A stretch of DNA of 64,000 nucleotides, taken from positions 310,001-374,000 of the forward strand of contig NZ_WMCD01000002.1 of the NCBI RefSeq assembly GCF_010994275.1. Direction: 5' to 3'. The number at the start of each line of letters is the position of its first letter. Within the stretch, counting starts at the first letter, position 1. Positions 9,715 to 19,732 of the stretch are shown piece after piece. The notes under the pieces are model-generated. The model was not told the DNA's origin. It did not search any database and saw only the letters and a program-made list of their open reading frames with translations. This DNA is from Cyclobacterium jeungdonense (GTDB taxonomy: Bacteria; Bacteroidota; Bacteroidia; Cytophagales; Cyclobacteriaceae). The position numbers and the translations under genes were made by a program.

Positions 9715-11394
9715 CTAGGAAGGCTGTTCTCCGTTTATTTCCCCTTTAATAAACTGATCCAGTTTTTTTTGATAACCTCCCTTTTCGCCTTCATAAACAG
9801 GCGTAAACCCCTGTTTTTCAGGAAAGCTCTCCATGTGCAGCGTTTGCGTAGGGAATGCAAAGCGCACTTCCAGTTTATTGGCCAATCGGATGGCGGCTAA
9901 AATTAAATCTTCCCTGGCTTTAAGTTCTTCGGGCCAGCTGGGCACTTCAAAAAACACATAGAACATGATATCCAGGCTGTAGGCAGAAAGGTTGTTCAGG
10001 TAGATATTGTAATAGTCTTTTCTGGTTTTGGGATGATTCTGAACTATTCTTCGCAGACCTTCCAAAAATACTTCCACCAGTTCCGGAGGGGTATCGTAGG
10101 TAATGGTAATGGTACTGTAAAACCGTCGGTATTTCCGAAGGCCGTGATTATCTACCGTGGCATCTGCAATTTTACCGTTTGGAATATACATCAGCGAATT
10201 TCTAAATGTCCGCACCCGGGTAGACCTGAATCCTACTTCCTCCACGGTGCCATCCACATCGCCGCTGGTAATCCAGTCTCCAACCTGAAATGGCTTGTCT
10301 ACGAAGATCATGACTGATCCAAAAAAATTCTTTATTGTATCCTGTGCCGCCAATGCAAAAGCCAAGCCTCCGATGGAAAGTCCAGTCAAAAAGGGGACGA
10401 TGTCAATTCGCAGGCCATACTTGAGCACAAACAAGGAACCAACCACTATGACAAAAGCCTTCAGCGTTTTCCGCACTAAAGGCACCAGCTGATCATCCAA
10501 TGTGGATCGGGTCTTCTCCGCCATCCGTTCCATGTACCCGGAAAAAACATCCACCAGTTTGTAAAAGATAACCGTCACTATAAACGGTTTTACTGCATTA
10601 AGTAAAATGGTCACCCAGGATACAATGGAAATGGGGAGTTGAAGTACACGTATAAATATGGCAAGGAATAAAACAATCAGGTAAATACTCACAATCCGAG
10701 CGACTGGTAATAGGTATTTTTTAGCAATCTTTCCATAGCCCGACCTGACGAGCATAAAATAAAGCCCTCTATCGACAAGGAAGGTAAACAGCTTATGGCT
10801 TATGAAAACCATTAGTAGTAAAAAGAACAAGCCGAAAAGCTGCCAGAGATGAAGACCGAAATAAACCTGACTGCCCAGCTTGGGTAATAAGGTCAGTAAT
10901 TTATCGGTACCAAAAGGGTAGGTTTCCTTATGCAGCGATTTAATGTTCTGTACCGTGGCAGATGAAAATAGCCACTGATTTCCTACTTTTTCCAGATAAA
11001 CAGCAGGCAGGATAATTTCGTCAAAGACGTAAATCTGTTTACCATTACGCACTGTATCCCGATAGTTAGGCGTATTGGGCACATCATTCATATATACGTA
11101 AACGCCATTTCCATCAAATACCTGTTTTAACATTACAGCCAGGGCCTCTGCATTTTGCCCTTCGCTTCCATCCATGTTCAGCGCCTCCGCTGCGATAGAT
11201 GGATCGAAGTTTTGTTCATTCAGATGGTAAAAAAACGTGTAGGTGGTATGGTAGGGAGTGCTGTAATCATGAATATCCGTGGTGTCGGGCAGATAGGAAA
11301 TCTCTGAATCGAAGACCTGTCCAAAGGAAGCGGCAGTGCAAAAATAAAGCTGAACACAAAAGAAACTTATAAGAAGTAACAAACTTTTTTTCAT
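9715..11394 (-). CDS. MscS-family mechanosensitive ion channel with signal peptide
   Basis: A 559-residue protein with an N-terminal signal peptide, a periplasmic domain (about 27-165), roughly five membrane segments and a C-terminal MscS core. The pore helix is recognisable as GLSIGGLAFALAAQDTIKNF, followed by VDKPFQVGDWI and the beta domain GTVEEVGFRSTRVRTF. Such channels open under hypo-osmotic stress. The protein is larger than MscS of E. coli and belongs with the extended periplasmic-domain types. It converges with the DeoR-family gene and lies 25 bases after the 909-residue gene, so the two may be co-transcribed. Confidence 0.92.
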   Translation of the reverse strand: MKKSLLLLISFFCVQLYFCTAASFGQVFDSEISYLPDTTDIHDYSTPYHTTYTFFYHLNEQNFDPSIAAEALNMDGSEGQNAEALAVMLKQVFDGNGVYVYMNDVPNTPNYRDTVRNGKQIYVFDEIILPAVYLEKVGNQWLFSSATVQNIKSLHKETYPFGTDKLLTLLPKLGSQVYFGLHLWQLFGLFFLLLMVFISHKLFTFLVDRGLYFMLVRSGYGKIAKKYLLPVARIVSIYLIVLFLAIFIRVLQLPISIVSWVTILLNAVKPFIVTVIFYKLVDVFSGYMERMAEKTRSTLDDQLVPLVRKTLKAFVIVVGSLFVLKYGLRIDIVPFLTGLSIGGLAFALAAQDTIKNFFGSVMIFVDKPFQVGDWITSGDVDGTVEEVGFRSTRVRTFRNSLMYIPNGKIADATVDNHGLRKYRRFYSTITITYDTPPELVEVFLEGLRRIVQNHPKTRKDYYNIYLNNLSAYSLDIMFYVFFEVPSWPEELKAREDLILAAIRLANKLEVRFAFPTQTLHMESFPEKQGFTPVYEGEKGGYQKKLDQFIKGEINGEQPS

Positions 11395-11419
11395 AGTTGT
11401 AAAAGACGAGGACTAGGGA

Positions 11420-14149
11420 TTACAAAGGTATTATATATTCATTCAGCTGGTTCATATATACCGTTAAAAGGGTATATTCGTTGCGGCTTCCCGAAAAACG
11501 AATCCAAAGATCTCCACTTACATTAATAGGCTTTTGGTTTATAAGATCCCCCTTTTGGTTGTACAAATATGCAAATTCCTGCACCCTATCCAAAACTACA
11601 AAAATGGTATTGTCCGGACCAAAAGAAAAATACCTGTAATCCAATTCATCAGAGAGTATGCTCATTTCAAAGAGTAATCGTTCTTGAGAATTCAGCACCT
11701 TTACTTTATTGTACTCCTTGATTACCCATACAAACCCCCCCTCCGTTTGATCGTTTACAAGTGCAAAGCGCGTATCCCGATCTGGCCGAAGCAGCTGATT
11801 TCGATACGTAAGTTCTCCCTTAAAATTCATTTTGACCACCTCTCCTGCGTCGTTAATAGTAACCAATTTTGCCAGCCCTTCCGAAATTCCTTCTTCTATC
11901 CCATAGGCAGTGGATACACTTTCTCCCAATATGATCGGTACCCCGGTTTTAGATTCACCTCTGCGATTGTACAAACCTAAACTGCCATTGGCATGCATTG
12001 CCACCATAAAATCCCCCAGTCCAGGAATTCTGTGATGGGCCGGAGGGCTCGACAGCCTCCCCTGATTGGTTATTTTAGGCCCCCATTCAGGAAACAACTC
12101 CCCTTCTCTCGAATAAAGGTATAAGTTGCCGTCTTGATCCGATACAAAAAACCGATAGTCCTTGTTGTTGTCGTAATCCAACACATTTAAAAATTCGATG
12201 TCCCTGCCCTCTGCAAAATGGATGGGAAAGCCTGGAAGAAGGTTCCCAAACCTATCCAACGCATAAATCAGGTCTCGTGTGGCAAATACCAGCTGAAGCT
12301 TTCCATTTTTATAATAATCTATCTGAAATACATCCGAAATGATTTCCCCGGGGACTCGCTGAGAAAAAATAGTTTCCCCCTCATAAGTAAGCAAATGAAT
12401 GAAAAAGTCCTCGTCCTGAACTAAAAAATCAGTACTTCTATCATTATAGTTTTGTAATCCAACGGGTCCAAATAGTAGCGGACTCTCAAATTTCGTACGC
12501 CTGCTTTCACTTAAAATAAGCCTCTTATCGCCAACCTTATCCTCTAAATCTATTCCAAGATTTGCCTCCATTCTTCCATTTTCAAAAAACGATATGTCCA
12601 ACCAATCAAACGATCCAAAAACTCCGGAATACTTTTGAAATAAGGCATTCCAGGAAGGATGGCTGCTTCGTGTCAATATAGGGTAAAACCGATCATTGTT
12701 GAGAAAAAATTGGATGGGAGCTGAACTTTCCCGCTGTTTCAACATGTCATGATAGCGAATGGATTTTCCCCAGGTATTATCTTGATAGACGTCTTCCAGC
12801 AAGTTTCTCAGGGTTCGCAAACTGTTAGAAAAAACCAGCTTGTCATCCACCACCGTAAGGTAACTTTTTAAAAACCCGGTAAAATTGCCGCCAAATACAT
12901 GAGCTGGGAAATCTTCCAGGTCCAGTAAAAACAGTTCATTCCCCAGATAGTAATCCATGAATAGCTTTGAGGTGTCATTTTGAACCTGGGAAAGTGCAAA
13001 TATTTTTAGGTTTTCAAAAGCGCTGTCCGGATTGTCGGCTTGGACGATAAGCACCTGTTGAGATATGTCATCCAGCAGACCATCCTCTGAAACCAACGCC
13101 ACCTGGCCAGTAATTGCACGAAGAAATTCCTGGATGGCAGCATTATCCTCTATTTCTGCTTGAATAACATCAATGGGTGAAAATTCGGCATTGGGAATCG
13201 ATTTAAAATCAGCCGGCTCCGGTAATAAATACCGGGAAACGGATACCGCCCGATTACTGATCAGGGAAGAAAAGAGCTGAGAATTTCCACCATCGTTCAC
13301 CAAATCTACCTCGTATAAACGCCCATTGGTATATAGCTCACCTTTGAAGGAGATTTCTTCCCCGGAAATTTGTGGGGTTAGGTTTGCAGAAAAATCATTT
13401 CCACGCAACTCTGAAGAAAATTTATCGGTATCACCGGTAGTAAGGTCTTGTATAAAGCCCGCCAATCCGTGACCAGAAACCCGCAACATGCCACTTGCCG
13501 GTAATGCATTTTGAGAATCAAATAAATGCGGAAAAGTAGCTTTGAAACTAGCCAACCCTTCGGACTGGGCATAGCGTATGGCATCTTCTACCAGAAAGGA
13601 GTGGTAGCTTCCCAGCAAAACATTATCAAAGGTTGCATAGGTAAACCGATTTTCTCCCTCGTCCAGGCCAACCTCAGAAAGTGAAATGCCGCTGTAGGTT
13701 CTTTTTTTAACAGACCCTCCCTGATTTTCAAATTTCTTTTCCAGATTTTTAGTAAAACGGATAAATTCCCGGTTGTCGAAGGCGATGGCCACCAAAAATC
13801 CATAAGCCTCTTTCCCCAGCGGGTGTAAGGACAACCTAAACCGCTGGTTTTTCAGGTACTGTTGAAGATTACCCTGCTTTCCGGAAACACTGTCTAAAAA
13901 AATCAATTGGGATTCTAGTTCTTCTAGTCCAGGTAACTGATTCAATTTCTCCCATATCGGCTGCCCCACCAATGAATTCCAGAAACCAACGGGATCTTCT
14001 GTTTCAAATAAAAATACGGCATTCGGTGATACCATTTCTATACCATCCCATTGGTCTTCAAAATAGTCCGTTCGAAATATTAGAAATGCAGTGACCCCCA
14101 GGACCAGGATCACTACCACCACCAGCAGGTTTTTTAATTGGCTCACCAC
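11420..14149 (-). CDS. Large membrane-anchored protein of unknown function
   Basis: I do not recognise a named function. The 909 residues have one N-terminal membrane helix (about 8-26) and otherwise look extracytoplasmic. Residues up to about 560 resemble DUF3352-like proteins, with repeated VFLFETEDP / SGLRV-like beta-alpha units. The C-terminal third has repeated patterns such as YYKNGKLQLVFATRDLIYALDRFGNLLPGFP, SREGELFPEWG and NRRGESKTG (first one quoted in part: LIYALDRFGNLLPGFP), which suggests a beta-propeller. It lies just upstream of the MscS gene. A role at the envelope is inference only. Confidence 0.6.
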   Translation of the reverse strand: MVSQLKNLLVVVVILVLGVTAFLIFRTDYFEDQWDGIEMVSPNAVFLFETEDPVGFWNSLVGQPIWEKLNQLPGLEELESQLIFLDSVSGKQGNLQQYLKNQRFRLSLHPLGKEAYGFLVAIAFDNREFIRFTKNLEKKFENQGGSVKKRTYSGISLSEVGLDEGENRFTYATFDNVLLGSYHSFLVEDAIRYAQSEGLASFKATFPHLFDSQNALPASGMLRVSGHGLAGFIQDLTTGDTDKFSSELRGNDFSANLTPQISGEEISFKGELYTNGRLYEVDLVNDGGNSQLFSSLISNRAVSVSRYLLPEPADFKSIPNAEFSPIDVIQAEIEDNAAIQEFLRAITGQVALVSEDGLLDDISQQVLIVQADNPDSAFENLKIFALSQVQNDTSKLFMDYYLGNELFLLDLEDFPAHVFGGNFTGFLKSYLTVVDDKLVFSNSLRTLRNLLEDVYQDNTWGKSIRYHDMLKQRESSAPIQFFLNNDRFYPILTRSSHPSWNALFQKYSGVFGSFDWLDISFFENGRMEANLGIDLEDKVGDKRLILSESRRTKFESPLLFGPVGLQNYNDRSTDFLVQDEDFFIHLLTYEGETIFSQRVPGEIISDVFQIDYYKNGKLQLVFATRDLIYALDRFGNLLPGFPIHFAEGRDIEFLNVLDYDNNKDYRFFVSDQDGNLYLYSREGELFPEWGPKITNQGRLSSPPAHHRIPGLGDFMVAMHANGSLGLYNRRGESKTGVPIILGESVSTAYGIEEGISEGLAKLVTINDAGEVVKMNFKGELTYRNQLLRPDRDTRFALVNDQTEGGFVWVIKEYNKVKVLNSQERLLFEMSILSDELDYRYFSFGPDNTIFVVLDRVQEFAYLYNQKGDLINQKPINVSGDLWIRFSGSRNEYTLLTVYMNQLNEYIIPL

Positions 14150-14173
14150 AAATAATGTTTAACCCAAAACAAC

Positions 14174-14205
14174 AAAAAAATCCCAACGGAAAAAAGTTGG
14201 GATTT
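14174..14205 (-). terminator. Rho-independent terminator after mdh
   Basis: On the minus strand, 26 bases after the mdh stop, a perfect 10-bp stem AAATCCCAAC / GTTGGGATTT closes an eight-base loop and is followed by a run of seven T. It would end mdh transcription before the 909-residue gene. Confidence 0.85.
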
Positions 14206-14230
14206 CAAAAAAACAGACAATGTCTATTAA

Positions 14231-15169
14231 TTATTTTACAGCTAATTTATCAAGAACAGCCATAACTTCCTTGACATGCGTTCTGGAAACTTCCAACAGC
14301 GCTTTTTCCTCATTATTCAAATCCAGTTCAATTACTTTTTCGATGCCATTTTTACCCAAAATTACAGGTACGCCAAGGTAACAATCGTCAATTCCATACT
14401 CACCATCCAGTTTGATACAAACCGGGAACACTCTTTTCTGGTTTTTGACGATGGATTCTACCATCTGAGCTGCCGCTGCTCCTGGTGCATACCAGGCAGA
14501 TGTACCCATCAATTTGACTAGCTCTCCACCTCCAAATTTGGTGCGTTCGATGATGGCGTCCAATTTATCTTTTGCAATGAGTTCGGTAACGGGAATTCCA
14601 GCCACGGTAGTATATCTTGGTAGGGGAACCATTGTATCTCCATGTCCCCCCATCAGTATGGCCTGAATCTCCTTGGGAGAAATATCCAATTCCTCAGCTA
14701 AAAATGCCCTGTACCTTGCGGTGTCCAGTATTCCAGCCATTCCAATTACTTTTGTTTTGGGTTTTTTGGAAGTAATATGAGCCTGATAGGTCATTACATC
14801 CAAGGGATTGGAAACAATAATAATAATGGCCTCCGGGGAATGCTTGACCACATTTTCAGTAACCATTTTTACAATTCCTGCATTTGTCTCAATGAGATCA
14901 TCCCGTGTCATCCCAGGTTTTCTGGGCAATCCGGAGGTAATGACAACTACATCGGACCCCGCCGTTTTGGAATAATCATTGGTACTTCCAATCGTTCTGC
15001 TATCGTATGCATTGATAGGGGCTTTTTGCCAGATATCTAACGCCTTTCCTTCTGCCACTCCCTCTTTGATATCCACTAAAACAATTTCCTCGGCAATCTC
15101 TCGGTAAGCTAAAACATCTGCACAGGTTGCGCCTACATTTCCAGCTCCAACTACGGTTACTTTTGTCAT
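14231..15169 (-). CDS. mdh: Malate dehydrogenase (NAD-dependent, LDH-like type)
   Basis: Interconverts malate and oxaloacetate in the TCA cycle. The 312-residue protein has the NAD-binding loop GAGNVGATCAD, substrate-binding arginines in GLPRKPGMTRDDL, the motif IVSNPLDVMTY, and the catalytic histidine in MGGHGDTMVPLPRY. It belongs to the LDH-like MDH branch common in Bacteroidota. The gene is monocistronic, with its own terminator downstream. Confidence 0.96.
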   Translation of the reverse strand: MTKVTVVGAGNVGATCADVLAYREIAEEIVLVDIKEGVAEGKALDIWQKAPINAYDSRTIGSTNDYSKTAGSDVVVITSGLPRKPGMTRDDLIETNAGIVKMVTENVVKHSPEAIIIIVSNPLDVMTYQAHITSKKPKTKVIGMAGILDTARYRAFLAEELDISPKEIQAILMGGHGDTMVPLPRYTTVAGIPVTELIAKDKLDAIIERTKFGGGELVKLMGTSAWYAPGAAAAQMVESIVKNQKRVFPVCIKLDGEYGIDDCYLGVPVILGKNGIEKVIELDLNNEEKALLEVSRTHVKEVMAVLDKLAVK

Positions 15170-15254
15170 TATTTATAATCGGTTTAGATTGTAATTTCTC
15201 AAAATATGCGCTAAGGTATTAAAGAATGCGCTTTTTATGAAGGATTATCGCGAA

Positions 15255-15776
15255 TTATTCAAACATCTGCCCCAGGTTAAAAAACCCATAGGAATTTCGG
15301 TAGGAAGAGAATAATTGCTGATTGGTTTGGTTATAAAAGTTGGCCAATGCAGTCATCATCTTGGCTTTTATTTTTTGGTTATTTTTAAAAATGTCCAGGA
15401 TCGCATAATTTGGGATCACCCACAAAATGGCCTCCTCGGTGCTTACGATGGCTGTGTAGATTCTTTTCGAATTTGCCAACATGGAATTTTCTCCAAAAGG
15501 CCCTCCCTCCTTTAATTTAATGATGGTTTCAAAGGTGTTATGAATATCTATGTTCAATGTGACTTCCCCTTTTTCCAGGATATAAAGGGCTTGACTGGGA
15601 TCATTTCTGAAAAATACTACTTCATCTCGTTCGTATTTTCTTTGATGAATCGCAGGTAAAAATCGAGATAATTCATCAAAACTAAGCTCCTGGAAAAACC
15701 GGGCTTTACCTAAAAAAGCAAATTGATTCAGCTCAGAAGGGCTGTATTTCTTTTTAAAAGGATTAAACATTGTCAT
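15255..15776 (-). CDS. Cyclic nucleotide-binding domain protein
   Basis: A 173-residue protein that is essentially a single Crp-type cNMP-binding domain (about 20-140) with a short helical tail and no DNA-binding domain. The phosphate-binding cassette is recognisable as GGPFGENSMLANSKR, with the glycine-glutamate and the arginine that normally contact the cyclic phosphate, so ligand binding is plausible. It begins 14 bases inside the end of tilS and is surely co-transcribed with it. Function and output are unknown; a link to the adenylyl cyclase elsewhere in this window is speculation. Confidence 0.8.
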   Translation of the reverse strand: MTMFNPFKKKYSPSELNQFAFLGKARFFQELSFDELSRFLPAIHQRKYERDEVVFFRNDPSQALYILEKGEVTLNIDIHNTFETIIKLKEGGPFGENSMLANSKRIYTAIVSTEEAILWVIPNYAILDIFKNNQKIKAKMMTALANFYNQTNQQLFSSYRNSYGFFNLGQMFE

Positions 15777-17094
15777 TTTTTTTAAAATACACTACTTCTT
15801 CGGTAGACTCAGTCACTTTATATCGATCATCTATTCGATGACCTATCACCCACACTATCTCACCGGCCGAACACAGTACCTGGACTCGTTCTTTCAAAAT
15901 TACAGGTATCTTCGAATCGATCAGAAAATCACTTACTTTTTTGAACTGCCCCATGCCCAGGGGTCTGAACTTATCCCCTTGCTCCCAGGTCCTTATCAGT
16001 AGGGGATATTCCAGCAATTGCCTGTCCAATAGCGCATTTTCTGAAGACCGGTCCACCTGCCACCCTTCCTTAAGATGGATAATTTCATAGCCCGTTTGAT
16101 CATCTGTTCGGAAAGATATTGCATGACTCTCAACGGACAGGGATACCTTATCCGATCGTTTCTTGCCTAAAATTAACCTTTCCCTGTCAATGTTTACCAT
16201 CCAGCGCTCAGAAAAAAAACATTTCCCAGATTCCGGATTGGCCATGACTTGTGCCATTTCCTTCACCTGTGCATAAACGAACCCCCTTGGACGTAGCCAG
16301 TAAAAAAGCAGGGAGGTCTTTCCCGGAACGCCTTCCAAACTTTTAAAATCCAGATACTCATAGGAAGAAACCTGAACCACATGCTCGCCCAACCATTGTT
16401 CAAAAAAATAAAAAAAAGCCTTCCCGGTATCCTTGACCCTTTCAAAACTGTAACTCATAAGTTCCGGTCCTTTGGGATCAAATTTTTCCAGCAGCGGAAA
16501 CAGCTCGTGGCGGATAAAGTTTCGTTTGTAGATCGTTTTTAGGTTGCTGCTATCCTCTCTCCAATCCAGAGATTCATTTCTAAGATACTCTTGAATAGCA
16601 GCCCTACTAAATGGCAACAGCGGCCGGATGATACAGCCCCTTCTTTCGGCCATGCCATACAGGCCCTCAATACCTGTCCCTCGCAATAAATTAAGCAAGA
16701 TGGTTTCAAGTTGGTCATCGGCATGATGAGCTACCACCACTCCATCTGTTTGGTTATCCCTGTTCATCTGCTCAAACCAGTCGTACCTCAGTTCCCTCGC
16801 CGCCATTTGCAAAGACACACCCTGGGCTTTCATATAGGTTTGTGGTTCAAAAAACTTGACATGGATCGCACAGCCTAGCCTTTGTGCCAACTGCCGGACA
16901 AAAGCCTCATCCGCATCGCTTTCTTCTCCTCTCAACTGAAAATTGCAATGAAGGAAACTAAACTTAAACCCTGCCCGATACATGAGGTGAGCTAATACCA
17001 CACTGTCTATTCCCCCACTAATCGCCAAAAGATACCGGTTTTTGACATCTAAAATGTTATTTTCCCGTACATGTTGGATAAATCTCCTTAGCAT
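15763..17094 (-). CDS. tilS: tRNA(Ile)-lysidine synthase TilS
   Basis: TilS attaches lysine to C34 of the CAU anticodon of a minor tRNA-Ile so that it reads AUA. The 443 residues show the N-terminal ATP-pyrophosphatase loop ISGGIDSV, followed by NFQLRGEESDADE, and HHADDQLETILLNLLRGTG, all characteristic of TilS, with the extra C-terminal domain (PLGM motif near 365). It overlaps the downstream cNMP-binding gene by 14 bases and is divergent from the OstA-like gene. Confidence 0.95.
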   Translation of the reverse strand: MLRRFIQHVRENNILDVKNRYLLAISGGIDSVVLAHLMYRAGFKFSFLHCNFQLRGEESDADEAFVRQLAQRLGCAIHVKFFEPQTYMKAQGVSLQMAARELRYDWFEQMNRDNQTDGVVVAHHADDQLETILLNLLRGTGIEGLYGMAERRGCIIRPLLPFSRAAIQEYLRNESLDWREDSSNLKTIYKRNFIRHELFPLLEKFDPKGPELMSYSFERVKDTGKAFFYFFEQWLGEHVVQVSSYEYLDFKSLEGVPGKTSLLFYWLRPRGFVYAQVKEMAQVMANPESGKCFFSERWMVNIDRERLILGKKRSDKVSLSVESHAISFRTDDQTGYEIIHLKEGWQVDRSSENALLDRQLLEYPLLIRTWEQGDKFRPLGMGQFKKVSDFLIDSKIPVILKERVQVLCSAGEIVWVIGHRIDDRYKVTESTEEVVYFKKNDNV

Positions 17095-17143
17095 ATCCCA
17101 AAAATACCATTTTCTATTAATTTTGACCTGGAATTAGACGCGA

Positions 17144-18751
17144 ATGATACGAAACAAACTACTTTTACTGGGACTTTGCTTCCTGTTGGCAACGCTCCAG
17201 GTAAAAGGTCAGGAAGAAAAAAGCCGGCTGGAAATCCTTCATGCCGATGAACTGCAGGGAGGAAAGGGTTTTGACCGCTTGCTGACAGATGTGATCATGA
17301 AGCATAAAAACTCTCTTATTTATTGTGATTCAGCGCATTTTTACGTTCAGGATAACCTCGCCAAATTGTTCGGTAGTGTCAAAATTGAGAATCAGGAGGA
17401 TTCGGTTACCGTCACTAGTCTTTATGCAGAATATGATGGAGACACCCAGATGGCCCGCCTGCGCAATAACGTGGTCCTGGTAAATGAAGGAACTACATTG
17501 TACACCGACTTTTTAGACTACAATCGGGGAACTGGTGTGGCCAACTATTTTAATTCGGGAATGGTCAAAGACAGCACCAATACACTTACAAGCGTAAAAG
17601 GGACCTATGAAACCCAACAAGAAAAAATAACTTTTACAGAAAAGGTGGTTTTGGAAAACCCTGACTACACCATGAAGTCCAAAAGCCTTCTATATTATAC
17701 GCAAACAAAGATTGCGGAAACCGAAAAGCTAACCAATATACTTTCGAAAGAAGGTAACAAATTAAATGCCCAAAGAGGTAGTTTTTACGATACTCAAAAT
17801 AAAATTTTTAGGTTCTACGATGGGGATATGGAGTCAGAAAATAGCATCGTGTCCGGGGAAATCCTGTACTACGACGAGAATGAGCAGTATTACGAAGCAA
17901 GGGAAAATGTGAGCATTTTTAATAAGGAAAGGAATGTAGAGGTATTTGGTGAAGAGGGCAAGTATTGGGAGGAACGTCAGTATTCGAAAGTGTATGGAAA
18001 AGCACTGGTCAGGAAATATTTTGATGCGGATACCTTATATATGATTGCTGACACCTTGATCTCCCAGGACAGTGAAGTTCCGAAGGACCGGTTCACGCTG
18101 GCCTATCCCAATATGCGGATGATCAAGTCGGACCTTGCCGGCCGGGCAGACTCCATGGCTTATATGTATGCCGATTCTACGGTTTACCTATACTCAGACC
18201 CCGTATTATGGAATAACAAAAGTCAGATAACAGCGGATAGTATCCGGTTTATAATAGCAAATCAGGAAATAGACCAGGCATTGCTGCTTGACAACGCTTT
18301 TGCGATCACCCAGGATACCGTGGCTAATTTCAACCAAATTAAAGGGCGAAAAATGACAGGCTATTTTGTTGATGGAGACATGGATTTGTTGGATGTGGAG
18401 GGCAACGGCGAATCGTTGTATTTTGCAATGGAGAACGACACCACCTTTAAGGGCCTAAATAAATTGCTTTGCGGTCGAATTATCATGGAGTTTCAGGAAG
18501 GGACCGTTTCCAGAATTAGCCATTCGATCAAACCTGAAGCCTCTTTTACCCCGCCCCACCTCATAGAAGAGGATCAGACACAATTGAAGGGTTTTAGCTG
18601 GCGATCTGAAGAAAGACCTGACCAAAAGCTAATTGACGACTGGAGAACACCCCGAAAAAGGGAAAAAAACAGGTACAGTTTTTTCGACGAGCCAAACGTA
18701 GCTTTACCGTTTCCCTCCGATGATGAAATACAAAAACGTATAGATAATTAA
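17144..18751 (+). CDS. OstA/LptA-like protein
   Basis: A 535-residue secreted protein with a signal peptide (about 1-22) and repeated beta-strand units of the OstA/LptA type, e.g. GSVKIENQEDSVTVTSLYAEYDG and later strands with the same spacing (first motif quoted in part here: KIENQEDSVTVTSLYAEYD). In Bacteroidota such proteins are annotated OstA-like and are thought to take part in lipopolysaccharide transport across the periplasm. TAATTTTG at 17118-17125 may be its -7 promoter element. The exact transport role is inferred from family. Confidence 0.82.
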   Translation: MIRNKLLLLGLCFLLATLQVKGQEEKSRLEILHADELQGGKGFDRLLTDVIMKHKNSLIYCDSAHFYVQDNLAKLFGSVKIENQEDSVTVTSLYAEYDGDTQMARLRNNVVLVNEGTTLYTDFLDYNRGTGVANYFNSGMVKDSTNTLTSVKGTYETQQEKITFTEKVVLENPDYTMKSKSLLYYTQTKIAETEKLTNILSKEGNKLNAQRGSFYDTQNKIFRFYDGDMESENSIVSGEILYYDENEQYYEARENVSIFNKERNVEVFGEEGKYWEERQYSKVYGKALVRKYFDADTLYMIADTLISQDSEVPKDRFTLAYPNMRMIKSDLAGRADSMAYMYADSTVYLYSDPVLWNNKSQITADSIRFIIANQEIDQALLLDNAFAITQDTVANFNQIKGRKMTGYFVDGDMDLLDVEGNGESLYFAMENDTTFKGLNKLLCGRIIMEFQEGTVSRISHSIKPEASFTPPHLIEEDQTQLKGFSWRSEERPDQKLIDDWRTPRKREKNRYSFFDEPNVALPFPSDDEIQKRIDN

Positions 18752-18953
18752 TATTATTTATCTATTAAGTAACATTTTTATGAAAACCTGTTGGTTTAAA
18801 AACCATTTTCTAACGGTAGACAAGAAAAAAAATTTTGTAAAGGTTAACATTTTTTAACCGTAAAATAGGTGAAAAGTGGAACCAATTTGGTATTTTTATC
18901 CGTATATACTAGGAATGAAACGAAACCGCAGTCATTATTGATTTAAACTTTAC

Positions 18954-19667
18954 ATGAAAATTTTTCTTTCGCTATTAATCACATTTGCCTTGTACGCTCA
19001 GCAGCATGCCGAAGCGAGACAAGTGCGTGTATTGAGTGAGAAAGTGGAGTTTAATGGTAAAGTAAATACCACACAGCGAAAATCGCTGATCCTTCAAAAT
19101 GAATCCGAAGAAATAACTTCCTATTATCTGAGGTATCTTAGAGGAAACATAGGTTCTTCTCAAAACATCTTGGTCTGTTTGGGTGAGACATGCTTTGACC
19201 CTAGAGAAGACCTCTCTCAGATAAAAATAGACCTGGAACCTGGAGAAATCTTCACTGATCTTTACATAGAGTTTGAATTGGGTATCACGCCAACCAAAGG
19301 TACGTTTGATCTGCATTTTTTCAATAGTTCCAATTCCCGCGACGCGTTTGTGATTGAGAGCGTGTATAATGTAACGGGAGATAATCCATCTGAGCAAGTT
19401 AGTCATAAAGACGTGGATATGGGAAGCATCTATCCGAACCCGAGTGTCCGGTCGGCCCAGCTGGATTACAAAATTAAAAACCCGGATGCCAACGTAAGGG
19501 TCGTTATCAACAGCTTTATTGGTAACCCCATTTATGATTTCCGTTTAGATCCAGTTCAGGAAACACTGGTTATTCCCGTAACCGATCTAAACCCCGGAAC
19601 CTATTTTTACACCCTGATCGTCGACAATAAGAACATTGTCACCAAAAAACTCTACGTCAAAAGGTAG
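18954..19667 (+). CDS. Secreted protein with type IX secretion C-terminal sorting domain
   Basis: A 237-residue protein with an N-terminal signal peptide (about 1-21), a small beta-rich domain of unknown function (about 25-140) and a C-terminal Por-secretion tail. The tail begins with the diagnostic IYPNPS near residue 160, followed by LDPVQ..VIPVTDLNPGTYFY and ends KKLYVKR, as in type A sorting domains. It should therefore be exported and perhaps anchored by the type IX system. The 200 bases upstream are AT-rich and contain GGTTAACATTTTTTAACC, a small inverted repeat. Confidence 0.82.
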   Translation: MKIFLSLLITFALYAQQHAEARQVRVLSEKVEFNGKVNTTQRKSLILQNESEEITSYYLRYLRGNIGSSQNILVCLGETCFDPREDLSQIKIDLEPGEIFTDLYIEFELGITPTKGTFDLHFFNSSNSRDAFVIESVYNVTGDNPSEQVSHKDVDMGSIYPNPSVRSAQLDYKIKNPDANVRVVINSFIGNPIYDFRLDPVQETLVIPVTDLNPGTYFYTLIVDNKNIVTKKLYVKR

Positions 19668-19693
19668 GTTTGTCTGGTCTCGGATAAACTCCC

Positions 19694-19724
19694 TTGATAA
19701 CCAATTATTAATCCCTTATATTTG
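19694..19724 (+). promoter_or_regulatory. Bacteroidota-type promoter of bamD
   Basis: TTG at 19694-19696, a 20-base spacer, and TATATTTG at 19717-19724 match the -33/-7 pattern of the Bacteroidota primary sigma factor. Transcription should start near 19730-19732, essentially at the bamD ATG (19733). Confidence 0.65.
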
Positions 19725-19732
19725 CAGGCTAA

